59,102 nt of DNA, taken from the NCBI RefSeq assembly GCF_002237365.1, contig NZ_NMUO01000013.1, positions 1 to 59,102 of the forward strand, given 5' to 3'. Below the pieces are notes generated by a model. That model did not search any database. It worked only from the letters and a program-made list of their open reading frames with translations, and was not told the origin of the DNA. How positions within the stretch are numbered: the first letter of the stretch is position 1; each line of letters opens with the position of its first letter. Made by a program: the position numbers and the translations under genes. Below, in pieces: positions 8,198 to 17,798 of this stretch. Origin of the DNA: Zobellella denitrificans (GTDB lineage: Bacteria; Pseudomonadota; Gammaproteobacteria; Enterobacterales; Aeromonadaceae).

Positions 8198-10393
8198 ATG
8201 ACGACACCGGCCCAGTACGGCTTGCTCAGGGTGGTCCTGCCCGTTCCGTTGCGGCGGGAATTCGACTATCTCTGCCCCCTGCCCCTGCCGGCCAGGGGCT
8301 GCCGGGTCAGGGTTCCGTTCGGCAATCGCACCCTGGTGGCCCTGGTGCTTGATCACCCCACGGCGTCGGAGGTTCCTCCCGACAAGCTCAAGCCCCTGGA
8401 CTCGGTGCTGGACGAGGAACCGGTGCTGGCCGATGCCGATCTCCGGCTGCTGGCCTGGGCCACCGGCTACTACCTGCATGCGCCCGGCGAAGTCTACTTC
8501 CAGGCCCTGCCCACCCTGCTGCGCAAGGGGGAGACGGCCGGCTACCGCAGCATGGACTACTGGCACCTGCTCGAGCCGGATGCGCGGGTTTCCGCCCAGG
8601 CGGTCAAGCAACAGCAGGCCCTGACCCTGCTGCGCCAGGGGCCGCTGACCAGCGGCGAGCTGGACGCCAGGGGCATCGGCAGCCCCATCCTCCAGACCCT
8701 GGCCAGGAAGGGAGTGATAGAAAAACGGGAGCAGTTGCCGGCACGGGACGACTGGCGGCCGGCCCTGGCCATCAACCAGGACGACAAGCCCCGGCTGGGC
8801 CGCGAGCAGGCCCTGGCGGTCAGCCTGCTGCACCAGGCCGAGGGATTCGTGCCTTTCCTGCTGGAAGGGATCACCGGCTCCGGCAAGACCGAGGTCTACC
8901 TGCAGGCGATGGAGCCGGTGCTCGCGGCCGGCCGGCAGGTGCTGGTGCTGGTGCCGGAAATCGGCCTGACCCCCCAGACCATAGCACGCTTCCAGCGCCG
9001 GTTCCGGGCACCGGTCAGTACCCTGCATTCGGGCATGAGCGAACGGGAGCGGCTGGATACCTGGCTGGCCTGCCGGGACGGCGGCACCGCCATCCTGATC
9101 GGCACCCGATCGGCACTGCTGACCCCCTTCCGGCAACTGGGCCTTATCATCATCGACGAGGAGCACGACACCTCCTTCAAGCAGCAGGACGGCTTTCGCT
9201 ATCACGCCCGGGATCTGGCCCTGCTGCGCGCCCGCCAGTTGGACATCCCCATCCTGCTCGGCTCGGCCACCCCCAGCTTCGAGAGCCTGCACAACGCCGC
9301 CACCGGCAAGTACCGCCACCTGATCCTGAGCCAGCGCCCCGGTACCGCCACCGTCGCCCGGCACCTGCTGCTGGACAGCAAGCATGTGCAGTTGCAGGCC
9401 GGTCTTTCCCCCCAGTTGCTGCAACTGATGGAGCAGGAACTGGCCCAGGGCAACCAGGTGATGCTGTTCCTCAACCGCCGCGGCTACGCCCCGGCGCTGC
9501 TCTGCCACGACTGCGGTTGGCTGGCCGACTGCGAACGTTGCGACGCCCACTACACCTGGCACCGGCAGCAGTCCCGTCTGCACTGCCACCACTGCGATCA
9601 CCAGCGCCCCTTGCCCCCCCGTTGCCCCCAGTGCGGCAGCCAGCAGCTGATGGGCACCGGGCTGGGCACCGAGCAGGTGGAGCAGGCCCTGGCCGGACTC
9701 TTTCCCCAGTACGCCAGCATCCGTATCGACCGGGACAACACCCGCCGCAAGGGCAGTTTCCAGCAGCATCTGGACGGCATCCGCGCCGGCAGGTACCAGA
9801 TCCTGATCGGCACCCAGATGCTGGCCAAGGGGCACCATTTTCCCGACGTCACCCTGGTGGCCATGCTGGACGTGGACGGCGCCCTGTTCGCCAGCGACTT
9901 CCGCGCCACCGAGCGCTTCGCCCAGCTCTATATTCAGGTGGCGGGCCGGGCCGGCCGGGCCAGCAAGCCGGGCCGGGTGGTGCTGCAGAGCCACCATCCG
10001 GAACACGCCCTGCTGCAGGATCTGGCCAACCAGGGCTATCGCCATTTCGCCCAGGGCGCCCTGCGGGAACGCCAGGCCGCTGCCTTGCCGCCCTTCAGCT
10101 TCCAGGCCCTATTCCGGGTGCAGGCCACCCGTGCCCAGTATTGCCAGGAATTTCTGCAGCAACTGGCCGGGCAACTGGCCCCCGGCCTGTCGCCGGGGGT
10201 GCTCTGTCTCGGGCCCATGAGTGCGCAGATGGAACGAAAGGCCGGCCAGTACCGCTACCAGTTGCTGTTGCAGGCCGCCAGCCGCCGCGAACTCGCCGGC
10301 GCCTGTCGGCAGGCGCTGGCCTTGATTGAAACCCTGGCCTCGGCCCGCAAGGTGCGCTGGTCGCTGGATATCGATCCGGTGGAGTTGTGGTAA
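8198..10393 (+). CDS. priA: primosomal protein N' (replication restart helicase)
   Basis: 731 aa from ATG 8198 with AGGGGG upstream. PriA binds stalled forks and reloads the replisome. It carries an N-terminal 3'-DNA-binding domain, Walker A GITGSGKTEVYL (about residue 225), the DEEH box in IIIDEEHDTSFKQQDG, and a zinc region with eight cysteines (CHDCGWLADCERC ... CHHC ... CPQC) between the two helicase lobes. Length matches E. coli PriA (732 aa). Its stop is 3 bp from the stop of the convergent LON-domain gene. Confidence 0.97.
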   Translation: MTTPAQYGLLRVVLPVPLRREFDYLCPLPLPARGCRVRVPFGNRTLVALVLDHPTASEVPPDKLKPLDSVLDEEPVLADADLRLLAWATGYYLHAPGEVYFQALPTLLRKGETAGYRSMDYWHLLEPDARVSAQAVKQQQALTLLRQGPLTSGELDARGIGSPILQTLARKGVIEKREQLPARDDWRPALAINQDDKPRLGREQALAVSLLHQAEGFVPFLLEGITGSGKTEVYLQAMEPVLAAGRQVLVLVPEIGLTPQTIARFQRRFRAPVSTLHSGMSERERLDTWLACRDGGTAILIGTRSALLTPFRQLGLIIIDEEHDTSFKQQDGFRYHARDLALLRARQLDIPILLGSATPSFESLHNAATGKYRHLILSQRPGTATVARHLLLDSKHVQLQAGLSPQLLQLMEQELAQGNQVMLFLNRRGYAPALLCHDCGWLADCERCDAHYTWHRQQSRLHCHHCDHQRPLPPRCPQCGSQQLMGTGLGTEQVEQALAGLFPQYASIRIDRDNTRRKGSFQQHLDGIRAGRYQILIGTQMLAKGHHFPDVTLVAMLDVDGALFASDFRATERFAQLYIQVAGRAGRASKPGRVVLQSHHPEHALLQDLANQGYRHFAQGALRERQAAALPPFSFQALFRVQATRAQYCQEFLQQLAGQLAPGLSPGVLCLGPMSAQMERKAGQYRYQLLLQAASRRELAGACRQALALIETLASARKVRWSLDIDPVELW

Positions 10394-10396
10394 TGC

Positions 10397-10987
10397 TCAG
10401 TGCCGGCTGCCCGGCTGGGACTCGGGCTTGAGCATCGACATCAGGAAGGCCAGGGCCCGGCGGCAGCTGTCTTCCGCCATCAGCAGCTGCGCCAACTGGC
10501 CTTTGATCGGCAGCACCTCCAGCCAGCGCTGGGTCACCCAGGCCGCGTCCCGCCAGCTGGGCGCCGGATGCAAATCGGCCAGCTCCGGGTATTCGGCGAA
10601 GACTTCCTGCAACTTGTCGGACAATACCTGCTCGAAGGGCGACAGGGCACAGGACTGCCAGTTGTCGAGCAGCTCGACCTCGGCCCGCAGCAGGCCATCC
10701 GACTCCCGTTCCAGGCTGCGGATGCGAAACCGCTCCGTCGCCTCGACGGTGATGCCCAGCAGGCCATCCGTCAGGGTATAGAAGTCGATGATCCGCACCC
10801 GGGTGCCCAGCATAAAGAGGTCGCTGTTGCCTTCCTCGTCCAGTTCATCGAGCATGCCGATGCCGAAGCCGGTACCGCTTCGGCTCGCTTCGCTGACCAT
10901 CCTTACATACCTGGGCTCGAAGATGCGCAAGGGCAGCTTGCCACCGGGCATCAGGTGGAGGGTCAGCGGCAATAACGCCAGTTTCAT
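10397..10987 (-). CDS. LON N-terminal-domain protein
   Basis: 196 aa from ATG 10987, preceded by GGAGG; in-frame codons further upstream lack a site. The whole protein resembles the substrate-binding N-terminal domain of Lon protease (LALLPLTLHLMPGGKLPLRIFEPRYVRMV, then GTRVRIIDFYTLTDGLLGITVEATERF). There is no AAA+ or Ser-Lys protease domain. Stand-alone LON-domain proteins are common in proteobacteria; their role is unsettled. It is convergent with priA and has no operon partner. Confidence 0.85.
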   Translation of the reverse strand: MKLALLPLTLHLMPGGKLPLRIFEPRYVRMVSEASRSGTGFGIGMLDELDEEGNSDLFMLGTRVRIIDFYTLTDGLLGITVEATERFRIRSLERESDGLLRAEVELLDNWQSCALSPFEQVLSDKLQEVFAEYPELADLHPAPSWRDAAWVTQRWLEVLPIKGQLAQLLMAEDSCRRALAFLMSMLKPESQPGSRH

Positions 10988-11153
10988 ACATCCTCCCCTC
11001 CTCGAACAAGTAGCCATAAAGACCCGTTTTTAGCGGGCCCGCTTTCAGGGAGCCCCATGCCACGCCCTTGACGGTAGTTTTCTGCGACCGTTATGAGTAG
11101 AATTTCTCCCCCCAGGTTTCTTCCGACCTTGTCTTAATTTTGGTGAACTGATA

Positions 11154-12908
11154 ATGAAAGAACATATTCAAGCACTGCTTGAGCAGACGGTCTCGACCCT
11201 GAAACAACAAGGCAAGCTGCCCGCCGAGCTGGCGCCCCGCATCCAGGTAGACCGAACCAAAGACAAGGCCCACGGAGATCTCGCCACCAACCTGGCCCTG
11301 CTGCTGGCCAAGCCCGCCGGGCAGAATCCCCGCGCCCTGGCCCAGTTGCTGGTGGACAACCTGCCCGCCTCCGAGCTGGTGGCCAAGACCGAGCTGGCCG
11401 GCCCCGGCTTTATCAACTTTTTCCTGGACAGCGGCTGGCTGGCCCGCCAGGTAGACGCCATGGTGGCCAACGAACGCGCCAATGTACCGACCGCAGAGCA
11501 GCCGCAGACGGTGGTGGTGGACTACTCCGCCCCCAACGTGGCCAAGGAGATGCACGTGGGCCACCTGCGCTCCACCATCATCGGCGATGCCGTGGTGCGT
11601 ACCCTGGAATTCCTCGGCCACAAGGTGATCCGTGCCAACCACATCGGCGACTGGGGCACCCAGTTCGGCATGCTGATCGCCCACCTGGAACAGCTGGAGA
11701 AGCAAAATCCGGCTGTGCTGTCCTCGGGCCTGTCGGATCTGGAGCAGTTCTACCGGGAATCCAAGCAGCAGTACGACGCCGATCCGGATTTTGCCGAGCG
11801 CGCCCGCAACTACGTGGTCCGGCTGCAGGGCGGCGATGACTATTGCCTGAACATGTGGCAGAAACTGGTGGACATCACCCTGCAGCACAACCAGCAGGTC
11901 TACGACCGGCTCAACGTATCGCTGAGCCCGGCGGACGTGATGGGCGAAAGCATGTACAACCCCATGCTGGCGGGCATCGTCGCCGATCTGCAGAAAAAGG
12001 GCCTGGCGGTGGAAGACGACGGCGCCATCGTCGTCTACCTCGACGAATACAAGAACAAGGACGGCGATCCCATGGGGGTCATCATCCGCAAGAAGGATGG
12101 CGGCTACCTTTACACCACCACCGACATCGCCTGCGCCAAGTACCGCTACGAGCAGTTGGGGGCCGACCGGGTGCTCTATTTCATCGACTCCCGTCAGCAC
12201 CAGCACCTGATGCAGGCCTGGAGCATAGTGCGCCAGGCCGGTTATGTGCCGGAGTCGGTCAGCCTGGAGCACCACGCCTTTGGCATGATGCTGGGCAAGG
12301 ACGGCCGCCCCTTCAAGACCCGCTCCGGCGGCACCATCAAGCTGGTGGACCTGCTCGAGGAGGCGGAGGAGCGCGCCGCCGCCCTGCTGGCACAGAAGCA
12401 GACCGAACTCAGCGCCGAAGAAAAGGCCCAGGTGGTCAGGCGGGTGGCCATGGGCGCGGTGAAATACGCCGATCTCTCCAAGAGCCGCACCACCGACTAT
12501 ATCTTCGACTGGGACAACATGCTGTCCTTCGAGGGCAACACCGCCCCCTACCTGCAGTATGCCTACACCCGGGTACAATCCATCTTCCGCAAGGCCGGCA
12601 TCACCCCGGGCCAGTTGGACGGCGCCATCCTTATCCAGGCGCCGGCGGAAGAGGCCCTGGCCCAGAAGCTGGTGCAGTTCAACGACACCGTCCGGTCGGT
12701 GGCCGACAAGGGCATGCCGCACCTGCTGTGCCTCTACCTTTACGAACTGTCCGGCGCCTTTATGAGCTTCTACGAGGCCTGCCCCATCAACAAGGACGGG
12801 GTGTCCGCCGCCGAGCGCGCCAGCCGGCTGCGCCTCTGTGCCGCCACCGCCAAGGTCCTGCAGCAGGGCCTGTCGCTGCTCGGTATCGACACCATGGAGC
12901 GCATGTAA
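11154..12908 (+). CDS. argS: arginyl-tRNA synthetase
   Basis: 584 aa. Class I synthetase charging tRNA-Arg. It has an N-terminal additional domain (residues 1-100), the HIGH motif as [12 protein letters not shown], the degenerate KMSKS region [13 protein letters not shown], and a C-terminal DALR anticodon domain ending [12 protein letters not shown]. coli ArgS is 577 aa. It is followed after 3 bp by ftsN, so the two are probably co-transcribed. The priA-argS-ftsN order replaces the priA-cytR-ftsN order of E. coli. Confidence 0.97.
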   Translation: MKEHIQALLEQTVSTLKQQGKLPAELAPRIQVDRTKDKAHGDLATNLALLLAKPAGQNPRALAQLLVDNLPASELVAKTELAGPGFINFFLDSGWLARQVDAMVANERANVPTAEQPQTVVVDYSAPNVAKEMHVGHLRSTIIGDAVVRTLEFLGHKVIRANHIGDWGTQFGMLIAHLEQLEKQNPAVLSSGLSDLEQFYRESKQQYDADPDFAERARNYVVRLQGGDDYCLNMWQKLVDITLQHNQQVYDRLNVSLSPADVMGESMYNPMLAGIVADLQKKGLAVEDDGAIVVYLDEYKNKDGDPMGVIIRKKDGGYLYTTTDIACAKYRYEQLGADRVLYFIDSRQHQHLMQAWSIVRQAGYVPESVSLEHHAFGMMLGKDGRPFKTRSGGTIKLVDLLEEAEERAAALLAQKQTELSAEEKAQVVRRVAMGAVKYADLSKSRTTDYIFDWDNMLSFEGNTAPYLQYAYTRVQSIFRKAGITPGQLDGAILIQAPAEEALAQKLVQFNDTVRSVADKGMPHLLCLYLYELSGAFMSFYEACPINKDGVSAAERASRLRLCAATAKVLQQGLSLLGIDTMERM

Positions 12909-12911
12909 CCC

Positions 12912-13478
12912 ATGCCCAGGGATTACGTCCGGCGCAGCAAACCCAAGCAAAACGGCCGCAGTTCCCGCTCCGGCGGGCGCGGCCGGGCGCCGGAGCGGCG
13001 GATCCCCTGGCTGGCCCTGACCCTGGTGGTGCTGCTCGGCGCCAGCCTGGGCTACCTGATCTACCTGGTCAAGGGGTCGGCCGATACCCGCACGGCGACG
13101 ACCGCCAAGGCCGCCCAGACCACCCAGAGCCCGCCGCCGGCACCGGTCAATCCCATCGACCAGCGCCCGGTGGAAAAGTGGCGCTATATCGAGCAGCTGG
13201 AAAACAAGGAAATCGTGGTGGACGTGCCCAAGGAGCAAGAGTCCAACGTGCGCTACCAGATGCAATGCGGCTCCTTCCGCTCCGCCGACCAGGCCGAGCA
13301 GCTCAAGGCCCGTATCGCCTTCCAGGGCATGGTGGCCCAGGTCCGCCGCACCGAGGGCAGCAATGGCGTCTGGTACCGGGTGGTGCTCGGCCCCTACGAG
13401 CGCAAGCGCCAGGCCGAACAGGACAAGCACAAGCTGCTGCGGGCCAACGTCAATCATTGCGCTATCTGGAACTGGTAG
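12912..13478 (+). CDS. ftsN: cell division protein FtsN (SPOR domain)
   Basis: 188 aa bitopic inner-membrane protein. A short cytoplasmic segment with the RDYVRR motif (which in E. coli contacts FtsA) is followed by one transmembrane helix (WLALTLVVLLGASLGYLIYL, about 36-55). Then come a linker rich in Ala, Pro and Thr and a C-terminal SPOR domain (YQMQCGSFRSADQAEQLKAR...WYRVVLGPYERKR) that binds denuded septal glycan. It is shorter than E. coli FtsN (319 aa) because the periplasmic linker is reduced. Position before hslVU agrees with the family. Confidence 0.92.
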   Translation: MPRDYVRRSKPKQNGRSSRSGGRGRAPERRIPWLALTLVVLLGASLGYLIYLVKGSADTRTATTAKAAQTTQSPPPAPVNPIDQRPVEKWRYIEQLENKEIVVDVPKEQESNVRYQMQCGSFRSADQAEQLKARIAFQGMVAQVRRTEGSNGVWYRVVLGPYERKRQAEQDKHKLLRANVNHCAIWNW

Positions 13479-13565
13479 GGTTGAACTCTCCCGCCACCGC
13501 CCCCATTACTGTGAGCATGACATTTCCGCCAGTCCGGCTGGCCATACCGTCAAGTGAGGTTCACA

Positions 13566-14096
13566 GTGACAACAATCGTTTCAGTTCGCCGTAACGGCAA
13601 GGTGGTCATCGGAGGCGATGGCCAGGTTTCCCTCGGCAATACGGTGATGAAAGGCAACGCCCGCAAGGTACACCGCCTGTTCAACGGCAAGGTACTGGCC
13701 GGCTTCGCCGGCGGCACCGCCGACGCCTTTACCCTGCTGGAACGCTTCGAAGCCAAGCTGCAGGCCCACCAGGGCAACCTGGAACGCGCCGCCGTGGCCC
13801 TGGCCAAGGACTGGCGAACCGATCGCATGCTGCGCCGGCTGGAGGCCCTGCTGGCGGTGGCCGACGACAAACACTCCTTCATCATCACCGGCAACGGCGA
13901 CGTGGTACAGCCCGAGCAGGATCTGATCGCCATCGGTTCCGGCGGCGCCTTCGCCCAGGCCGCCGCCCGCGCCCTGCTGGAGAACACCGAGCTGGACGCC
14001 CGCGACATCGTCGAGAAGGCGCTGACCATCGCCGGCGACATCTGCGTCTACACCAACAGCAACCAGACCATCGAAGAGCTCGACTACAGCCGTTGA
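13566..14096 (+). CDS. hslV: ATP-dependent protease peptidase subunit HslV
   Basis: 176 aa from GTG 13566, preceded by GTGAGG at 6 nt. The start is fixed by the need to expose the catalytic N-terminal threonine after Met removal ([18 protein letters not shown]). HslV forms the two-ring proteolytic chamber of HslUV. Length is identical to E. coli HslV. hslU follows after 47 bp. Confidence 0.97.
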   Translation: MTTIVSVRRNGKVVIGGDGQVSLGNTVMKGNARKVHRLFNGKVLAGFAGGTADAFTLLERFEAKLQAHQGNLERAAVALAKDWRTDRMLRRLEALLAVADDKHSFIITGNGDVVQPEQDLIAIGSGGAFAQAAARALLENTELDARDIVEKALTIAGDICVYTNSNQTIEELDYSR

Positions 14097-14143
14097 TTCA
14101 CCGGCGCCCTTCCCTGCTGGTGCCCGTATTACAGGATTTGATT

Positions 14144-15475
14144 ATGTCTGAAATGACCCCGAGAGAAATCGTCCACGAGCTGGACCGCCACATCGTCGGC
14201 CAGGCCGAGGCCAAGCGCGCCGTGGCCATCGCCCTGCGCAACCGCTGGCGCCGCATGCAGCTCCAGCCCGAACTGCGCCAGGAAGTCACCCCCAAGAACA
14301 TCCTGATGATAGGCCCGACCGGGGTGGGCAAGACCGAAATCGCCCGCCGCCTGGCCAAGCTGGCCAATGCCCCCTTCATCAAGGTGGAAGCGACCAAGTT
14401 CACCGAAGTCGGCTATGTCGGCAAGGAAGTGGACTCCATCATCCGCGATCTGACCGACATCGCCATGAAGATGACCCGCGAACAGCAGATGGACAAGTTC
14501 CGTCACCGGGCCGAGGAAGCGGCGGAAGAGCGCATCCTCGATGCCCTGCTGCCCAACCCGCGCAATACCTGGGGCGAGGAGGAAAAGGCCGACAACAACA
14601 GCAACAGCCGACAGATCTTCCGCAAGAAGTTGCGGGAGGGCCAGCTCGACGATAAAGAGATTGAAATCAACGTCTCGGCGCCGCAGATGGGGGTGGAAAT
14701 CATGGCTCCTCCCGGCATGGAGGAGATGACCAACCAGCTGCAGAGCATGTTCCAGAATTTGTCCGGCAACACCAGCAAGCAGCGCAAAATGAAAATCAGG
14801 GATGCGCTCAAGCTGCTGGTGGAAGAGGAAGCGGCCAAGCTGCTCAACCCGGAAGAACTGAAGGAACAGGCCATCGCCGCGGTGGAAAACCAGGGCATCG
14901 TCTTTATCGACGAGATCGACAAGATCTGCAAGCGCGGTGAAAGCTCGGGCCCGGACGTGTCCCGGGAAGGGGTACAGCGGGATCTGCTGCCCCTGGTGGA
15001 AGGCTGCACCGTCAATACCAAGCACGGCATGGTGCGCACCGATCACATGCTGTTTATCGCCTCCGGCGCCTTCCAGGTGGCCAAACCCTCGGATCTGATC
15101 CCCGAACTGCAGGGCCGGCTACCGATCCGGGTGGAGCTGAACTCCCTGACCACCGAAGACTTCGAACGTATCCTCACCGAGCCCAGCGCCTCGCTTACCG
15201 AGCAGTACAAGGCGCTGCTGGCCACCGAAAACGTCAGCATTGCCTTCACCCAGGATGGCATCCGCCGGCTGGCGGAAGCGGCCTGGCGGGTCAACGAGAC
15301 CACCGAAAACATCGGCGCCCGCCGCCTGCACACCGTGATGGAGCGGCTGCTGGACGAGCTGTCCTATGAAGCCTCCGACAAATCCGGCGAAAGCATCACC
15401 ATCGACGCCGACTACGTGGATCGCTACCTCAAGAACCTGGTCGAAGACGAAGATCTGAGCCGTTTTATCCTCTGA
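14144..15475 (+). CDS. hslU: HslU ATPase / unfoldase subunit
   Basis: 443 aa from ATG 14144 ([20 protein letters not shown]) with AGGA upstream, the same length as the E. coli protein. AAA+ ring ATPase that unfolds substrates for HslV. Walker [17 protein letters not shown], the GYVG pore loop ([13 protein letters not shown]), the inserted I-domain (about 110-240), Walker [10 protein letters not shown] and the C-terminal tail [10 protein letters not shown] that docks into HslV are all visible. Confidence 0.97.
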   Translation: MSEMTPREIVHELDRHIVGQAEAKRAVAIALRNRWRRMQLQPELRQEVTPKNILMIGPTGVGKTEIARRLAKLANAPFIKVEATKFTEVGYVGKEVDSIIRDLTDIAMKMTREQQMDKFRHRAEEAAEERILDALLPNPRNTWGEEEKADNNSNSRQIFRKKLREGQLDDKEIEINVSAPQMGVEIMAPPGMEEMTNQLQSMFQNLSGNTSKQRKMKIRDALKLLVEEEAAKLLNPEELKEQAIAAVENQGIVFIDEIDKICKRGESSGPDVSREGVQRDLLPLVEGCTVNTKHGMVRTDHMLFIASGAFQVAKPSDLIPELQGRLPIRVELNSLTTEDFERILTEPSASLTEQYKALLATENVSIAFTQDGIRRLAEAAWRVNETTENIGARRLHTVMERLLDELSYEASDKSGESITIDADYVDRYLKNLVEDEDLSRFIL

Positions 15476-15487
15476 TCCCGCCGATAA

Positions 15488-15538
15488 CGGGAGCGGTCAC
15501 ATTATTGTGATTGAAAACCGCTCCCGCCTCTTTATACT
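15488..15538 (+). promoter_or_regulatory. 10-bp stem-loop after hslU overlapping the rraA promoter
   Basis: CGGGAGCGGT (15488-15497) pairs perfectly with ACCGCTCCCG (15517-15526), with an inner TCAC/GTGA helix. The sequence after it is C/T-rich, not a clean T-run. The loop and right arm contain TTGAAA (15511-15516), with TATACT (15533-15538) 16 bp downstream, a good sigma-70 promoter for rraA. Terminator and promoter signals are thus superimposed. Confidence 0.6.
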
Positions 15539-15572
15539 GAAAGTCACCTTGTTTCCAGATGTGGCTGATTCC

Positions 15573-16058
15573 ATGGAATACAATACTTCTGAACTGTGCG
15601 ATACCTACATGGACATGGTCGACGTGGTCGAACCCATGTTCTCCAGCTTCGGCGGCCGCAGCTCCTTCGGCGGCACCGTTTCCACCATCAAGTGCTTCGA
15701 GGCCAACGGCCTGATCATGGAGGCGGTCAAGGAGAATGGCGTGGGTCGGGTATTGCTGATCGACGGCGGCGGCTCATTGCGCCGGGCGCTTATCGATGCC
15801 GACATCGCCGAGACGGCGGCGGAAAACGGCTGGGAAGGCATTGTCTGCTATGGCTGTGTGCGGGAAGTCGACGCCCTGGAAGAACTGGACATCGGCATCC
15901 AGGCCCTGGCATCCATCCCGGTGGGCGCCGACGGCAGCGACATCGGCGAGCAGGACATTCCGGTCAACTTCGGCGGCGTGACCTTCCTGCCCGAGGATCA
16001 TCTCTACGCCGATACCACCGGCATCATCCTCTCTCCCGAGCCCCTGGATATAGAATAA
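15573..16058 (+). CDS. rraA: ribonuclease E activity regulator RraA
   Basis: 161 aa from ATG 15573 ([20 protein letters not shown]), identical in length to E. coli RraA. It is a trimer that binds RNase E and slows mRNA decay. It keeps the methyltransferase-like fold motifs ([35 protein letters not shown]) but not an enzyme function. It has its own promoter (15511-15538) and an intrinsic terminator directly downstream. Its nearness to hslU and zapB follows the E. coli arrangement, without menA. Confidence 0.96.
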   Translation: MEYNTSELCDTYMDMVDVVEPMFSSFGGRSSFGGTVSTIKCFEANGLIMEAVKENGVGRVLLIDGGGSLRRALIDADIAETAAENGWEGIVCYGCVREVDALEELDIGIQALASIPVGADGSDIGEQDIPVNFGGVTFLPEDHLYADTTGIILSPEPLDIE

Positions 16059-16075
16059 GGTTCCATCCTGCCAGC

Positions 16076-16100
16076 AGCCTGTCTCCGGACAGGCTTTTTT
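16076..16100 (+). terminator. intrinsic terminator of rraA
   Basis: AGCCTGTC TCCG GACAGGCT followed by TTTTTGTTTT, 17 bp after the rraA stop. Confidence 0.9.
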
Positions 16101-16185
16101 GTTTTATTACCTAAAAATTGATAGCCGACAACATTAACAGGTAAAAAGCGGAGTAAAAATACATCATCTTTAAGGAGGTGGTGTG

Positions 16186-16971
16186 ATGCAGGACTGGCTC
16201 TCTCCCGCAGCCGACACGGCACAACGGCAGCTGTCGCGGCTGGTCATCCAGGCCGGCCAGTTGCTGATGCAGCATGGTGCCGAAAGCGCCCTGATCGAAG
16301 CCCTGACCCGGCGCCTCGGCCTGGCCCTCGGACTGGACGGAGTCGAAGTCAGCCTGGCCAATGATGCGCTGATCGTCACCACCCTGCTCCGGGGACACTG
16401 CCTCACCACCTGCCGGCGCTGTCCCGACAAGGGCATCAACATGCAGATGGTGTCGGAGGTGCAGCGGCTCTGCATCATGGCCGAGAAAGGGTTGCTCGAC
16501 GGCCGGACCGCGGCTCGCCGGCTGGCCCGGCTCAAGCCGCTGCGCTATCCCCGCCCCCTGGTGATCCTGATGGTGGGGCTTTCCTGCGCCTCCTTTGCCC
16601 GCCTGGCCGGCGCCGACTGGCCGGTATTCGCCCTGACCCTGGTCGCCTCGACCTGCGGCATCTGGGTGCGCCAGGAGCTGGCCCTGCGCCACTTCAACCC
16701 CCTGCTCAACTTTGCCGTCACCGCCTTCATCACCACCCTGATTGCCAGCCAGGGGCTGCTGCATCGCTGGGGCGAGCAACCCTTCCTGGCCATCCCGTCC
16801 TCGGTGCTGATGCTGGTGCCGGGCTTTCCCCTGATCAATGCCGCCGCCGACATGGTCAAGGGCTATATCAACACCGGTCTGGCGCGCTGGACCATGGCCA
16901 CCCTGCTGACCCTGGCCACCAGCATCGGCATTATCTCGGCGATGAACCTGCTTGGAATACGGGGGTGGTGA
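16186..16971 (+). CDS. yjjP: threonine/serine exporter family, large subunit (YjjP-like)
   Basis: 261 aa. ATG 16186 lies 7 nt after a perfect AAGGAGG, favouring it over the GTG one codon earlier. An N-terminal soluble domain (residues 1-115, GQLLMQHGAESALIEALTRR) precedes about five membrane helices starting near PLVILMVGLSCASFARL. This is the ThrE N-terminal half; YjjP with YjjB forms a split exporter reported for succinate in E. coli, whereas ThrE of Corynebacterium exports threonine. Its TGA stop overlaps the ATG of yjjB by one base, so translation is coupled. Substrate here is not determined. Confidence 0.88.
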   Translation: MQDWLSPAADTAQRQLSRLVIQAGQLLMQHGAESALIEALTRRLGLALGLDGVEVSLANDALIVTTLLRGHCLTTCRRCPDKGINMQMVSEVQRLCIMAEKGLLDGRTAARRLARLKPLRYPRPLVILMVGLSCASFARLAGADWPVFALTLVASTCGIWVRQELALRHFNPLLNFAVTAFITTLIASQGLLHRWGEQPFLAIPSSVLMLVPGFPLINAAADMVKGYINTGLARWTMATLLTLATSIGIISAMNLLGIRGW

Positions 16972-17435
16972 TGGAGCTGCTGACAGGGCTGGCCAACGAC
17001 ATGCTGTTCGCCATGATACCGGCGCTGGGCTTCGCCCTGCTGTTCAACGTTCCCAGGAGCGCGCTCAAATACTGCGCCCAGGGCGGGGCCCTGGGCCATG
17101 GTTGCCGCTACCTGCTGCTGGCGATCGGCATGCCGATAGAATGGGCCAGCTTTCTCGCCGCCACCCTGGTGGGGATGCTGGGGGTCTACTGGGCCCGCCG
17201 CTTCCTGGCCCACCCCAAGGTATTCACGGTGGCGGCGGTGATCCCCATGATACCGGGAGTCTACGCCTATCGGGCGATGATCGCCCTGGTGGAGATCAGC
17301 CAGCACGGCTATACCCCGGAGCTGTGGGGCAGTCTGGTGGCCAACTTTCTCAAGGCGATGTTTATCGTGGCCGGGTTGGCCATCGGACTGGCGATGCCGG
17401 GGCTGCTGTTCTACCGGCGGCGGCCTTTGGTGTAA
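16971..17435 (+). CDS. yjjB: threonine/serine exporter family, small subunit (YjjB-like)
   Basis: 154 aa from ATG 16971, which overlaps the yjjP stop. Four to five membrane helices; the family motif AAVIPMIPGVYAYRAMIALV is present. It supplies the second half of the ThrE fold to YjjP. Family length is about 157 aa. The stop is immediately followed by the hairpin that terminates the convergent zapB transcript. Confidence 0.87.
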   Translation: MELLTGLANDMLFAMIPALGFALLFNVPRSALKYCAQGGALGHGCRYLLLAIGMPIEWASFLAATLVGMLGVYWARRFLAHPKVFTVAAVIPMIPGVYAYRAMIALVEISQHGYTPELWGSLVANFLKAMFIVAGLAIGLAMPGLLFYRRRPLV

Positions 17436-17463
17436 AAAAGATAACGCCGGCATGGCCGGCGTT
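17434..17463 (-). terminator. intrinsic terminator of zapB
   Basis: On the minus strand AACGCCGGC CAT GCCGGCGTT is followed by ATCTTTTTT. It lies 7 bp beyond the zapB stop codon. Confidence 0.87.
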
Positions 17464-17469
17464 CGGTAC

Positions 17470-17679
17470 TCAGGCGTGTTCTTCCACCTGGTCGATCTTG
17501 CCCAACAGCACCCGCAGGCGCTCCTGCCAGGCATCGTGCTGCTGCTTCAGTTGCTGGTTTTCTTCGTCCAGACGGCCGTTTTGCTCCTTCAGCTCGTCCA
17601 CTTCCATCTGCAACAGGGAAATGGTGTCTACCGCCGCCTGGATTTTGGCTTCCAGTTTTTCCAATACATCAAAAGACAT
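17470..17679 (-). CDS. zapB: cell division protein ZapB
   Basis: 69 aa, almost entirely one coiled coil ([20 protein letters not shown] ... [18 protein letters not shown]). The start and end match E. coli ZapB, which is about 10 residues longer in the middle. ZapB links the Z-ring via ZapA to MatP on the Ter macrodomain. Proximity to rraA is the same as in E. coli. The 119 bp between it and cysE contain only a weak GC hairpin near 17760-17775. Confidence 0.92.
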   Translation of the reverse strand: MSFDVLEKLEAKIQAAVDTISLLQMEVDELKEQNGRLDEENQQLKQQHDAWQERLRVLLGKIDQVEEHA

Positions 17680-17798
17680 GCACTAACCCCTAATCATCGT
17701 TATCCGGCCCGCAGGCCCCTCACGCCCGAGCATACCCCGGCCACTCCAAGACAACAAGCGGCCCCGGGGCTCTTTGCCGTCAATTTGTGCCGCCCGCC

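Noticed and set aside
8192-10045. 617-codon open frame on the minus strand across priA
   Set aside because: Antisense to priA, which has all its motifs intact; no start signal or family resemblance.
11091-13457. 788-codon open frame on the minus strand across argS and ftsN
   Set aside because: Antisense to two clearly identified genes; its composition (long His/Gly/Val/Ala/Gln runs, no domain) is the usual shadow of GC-rich coding DNA.
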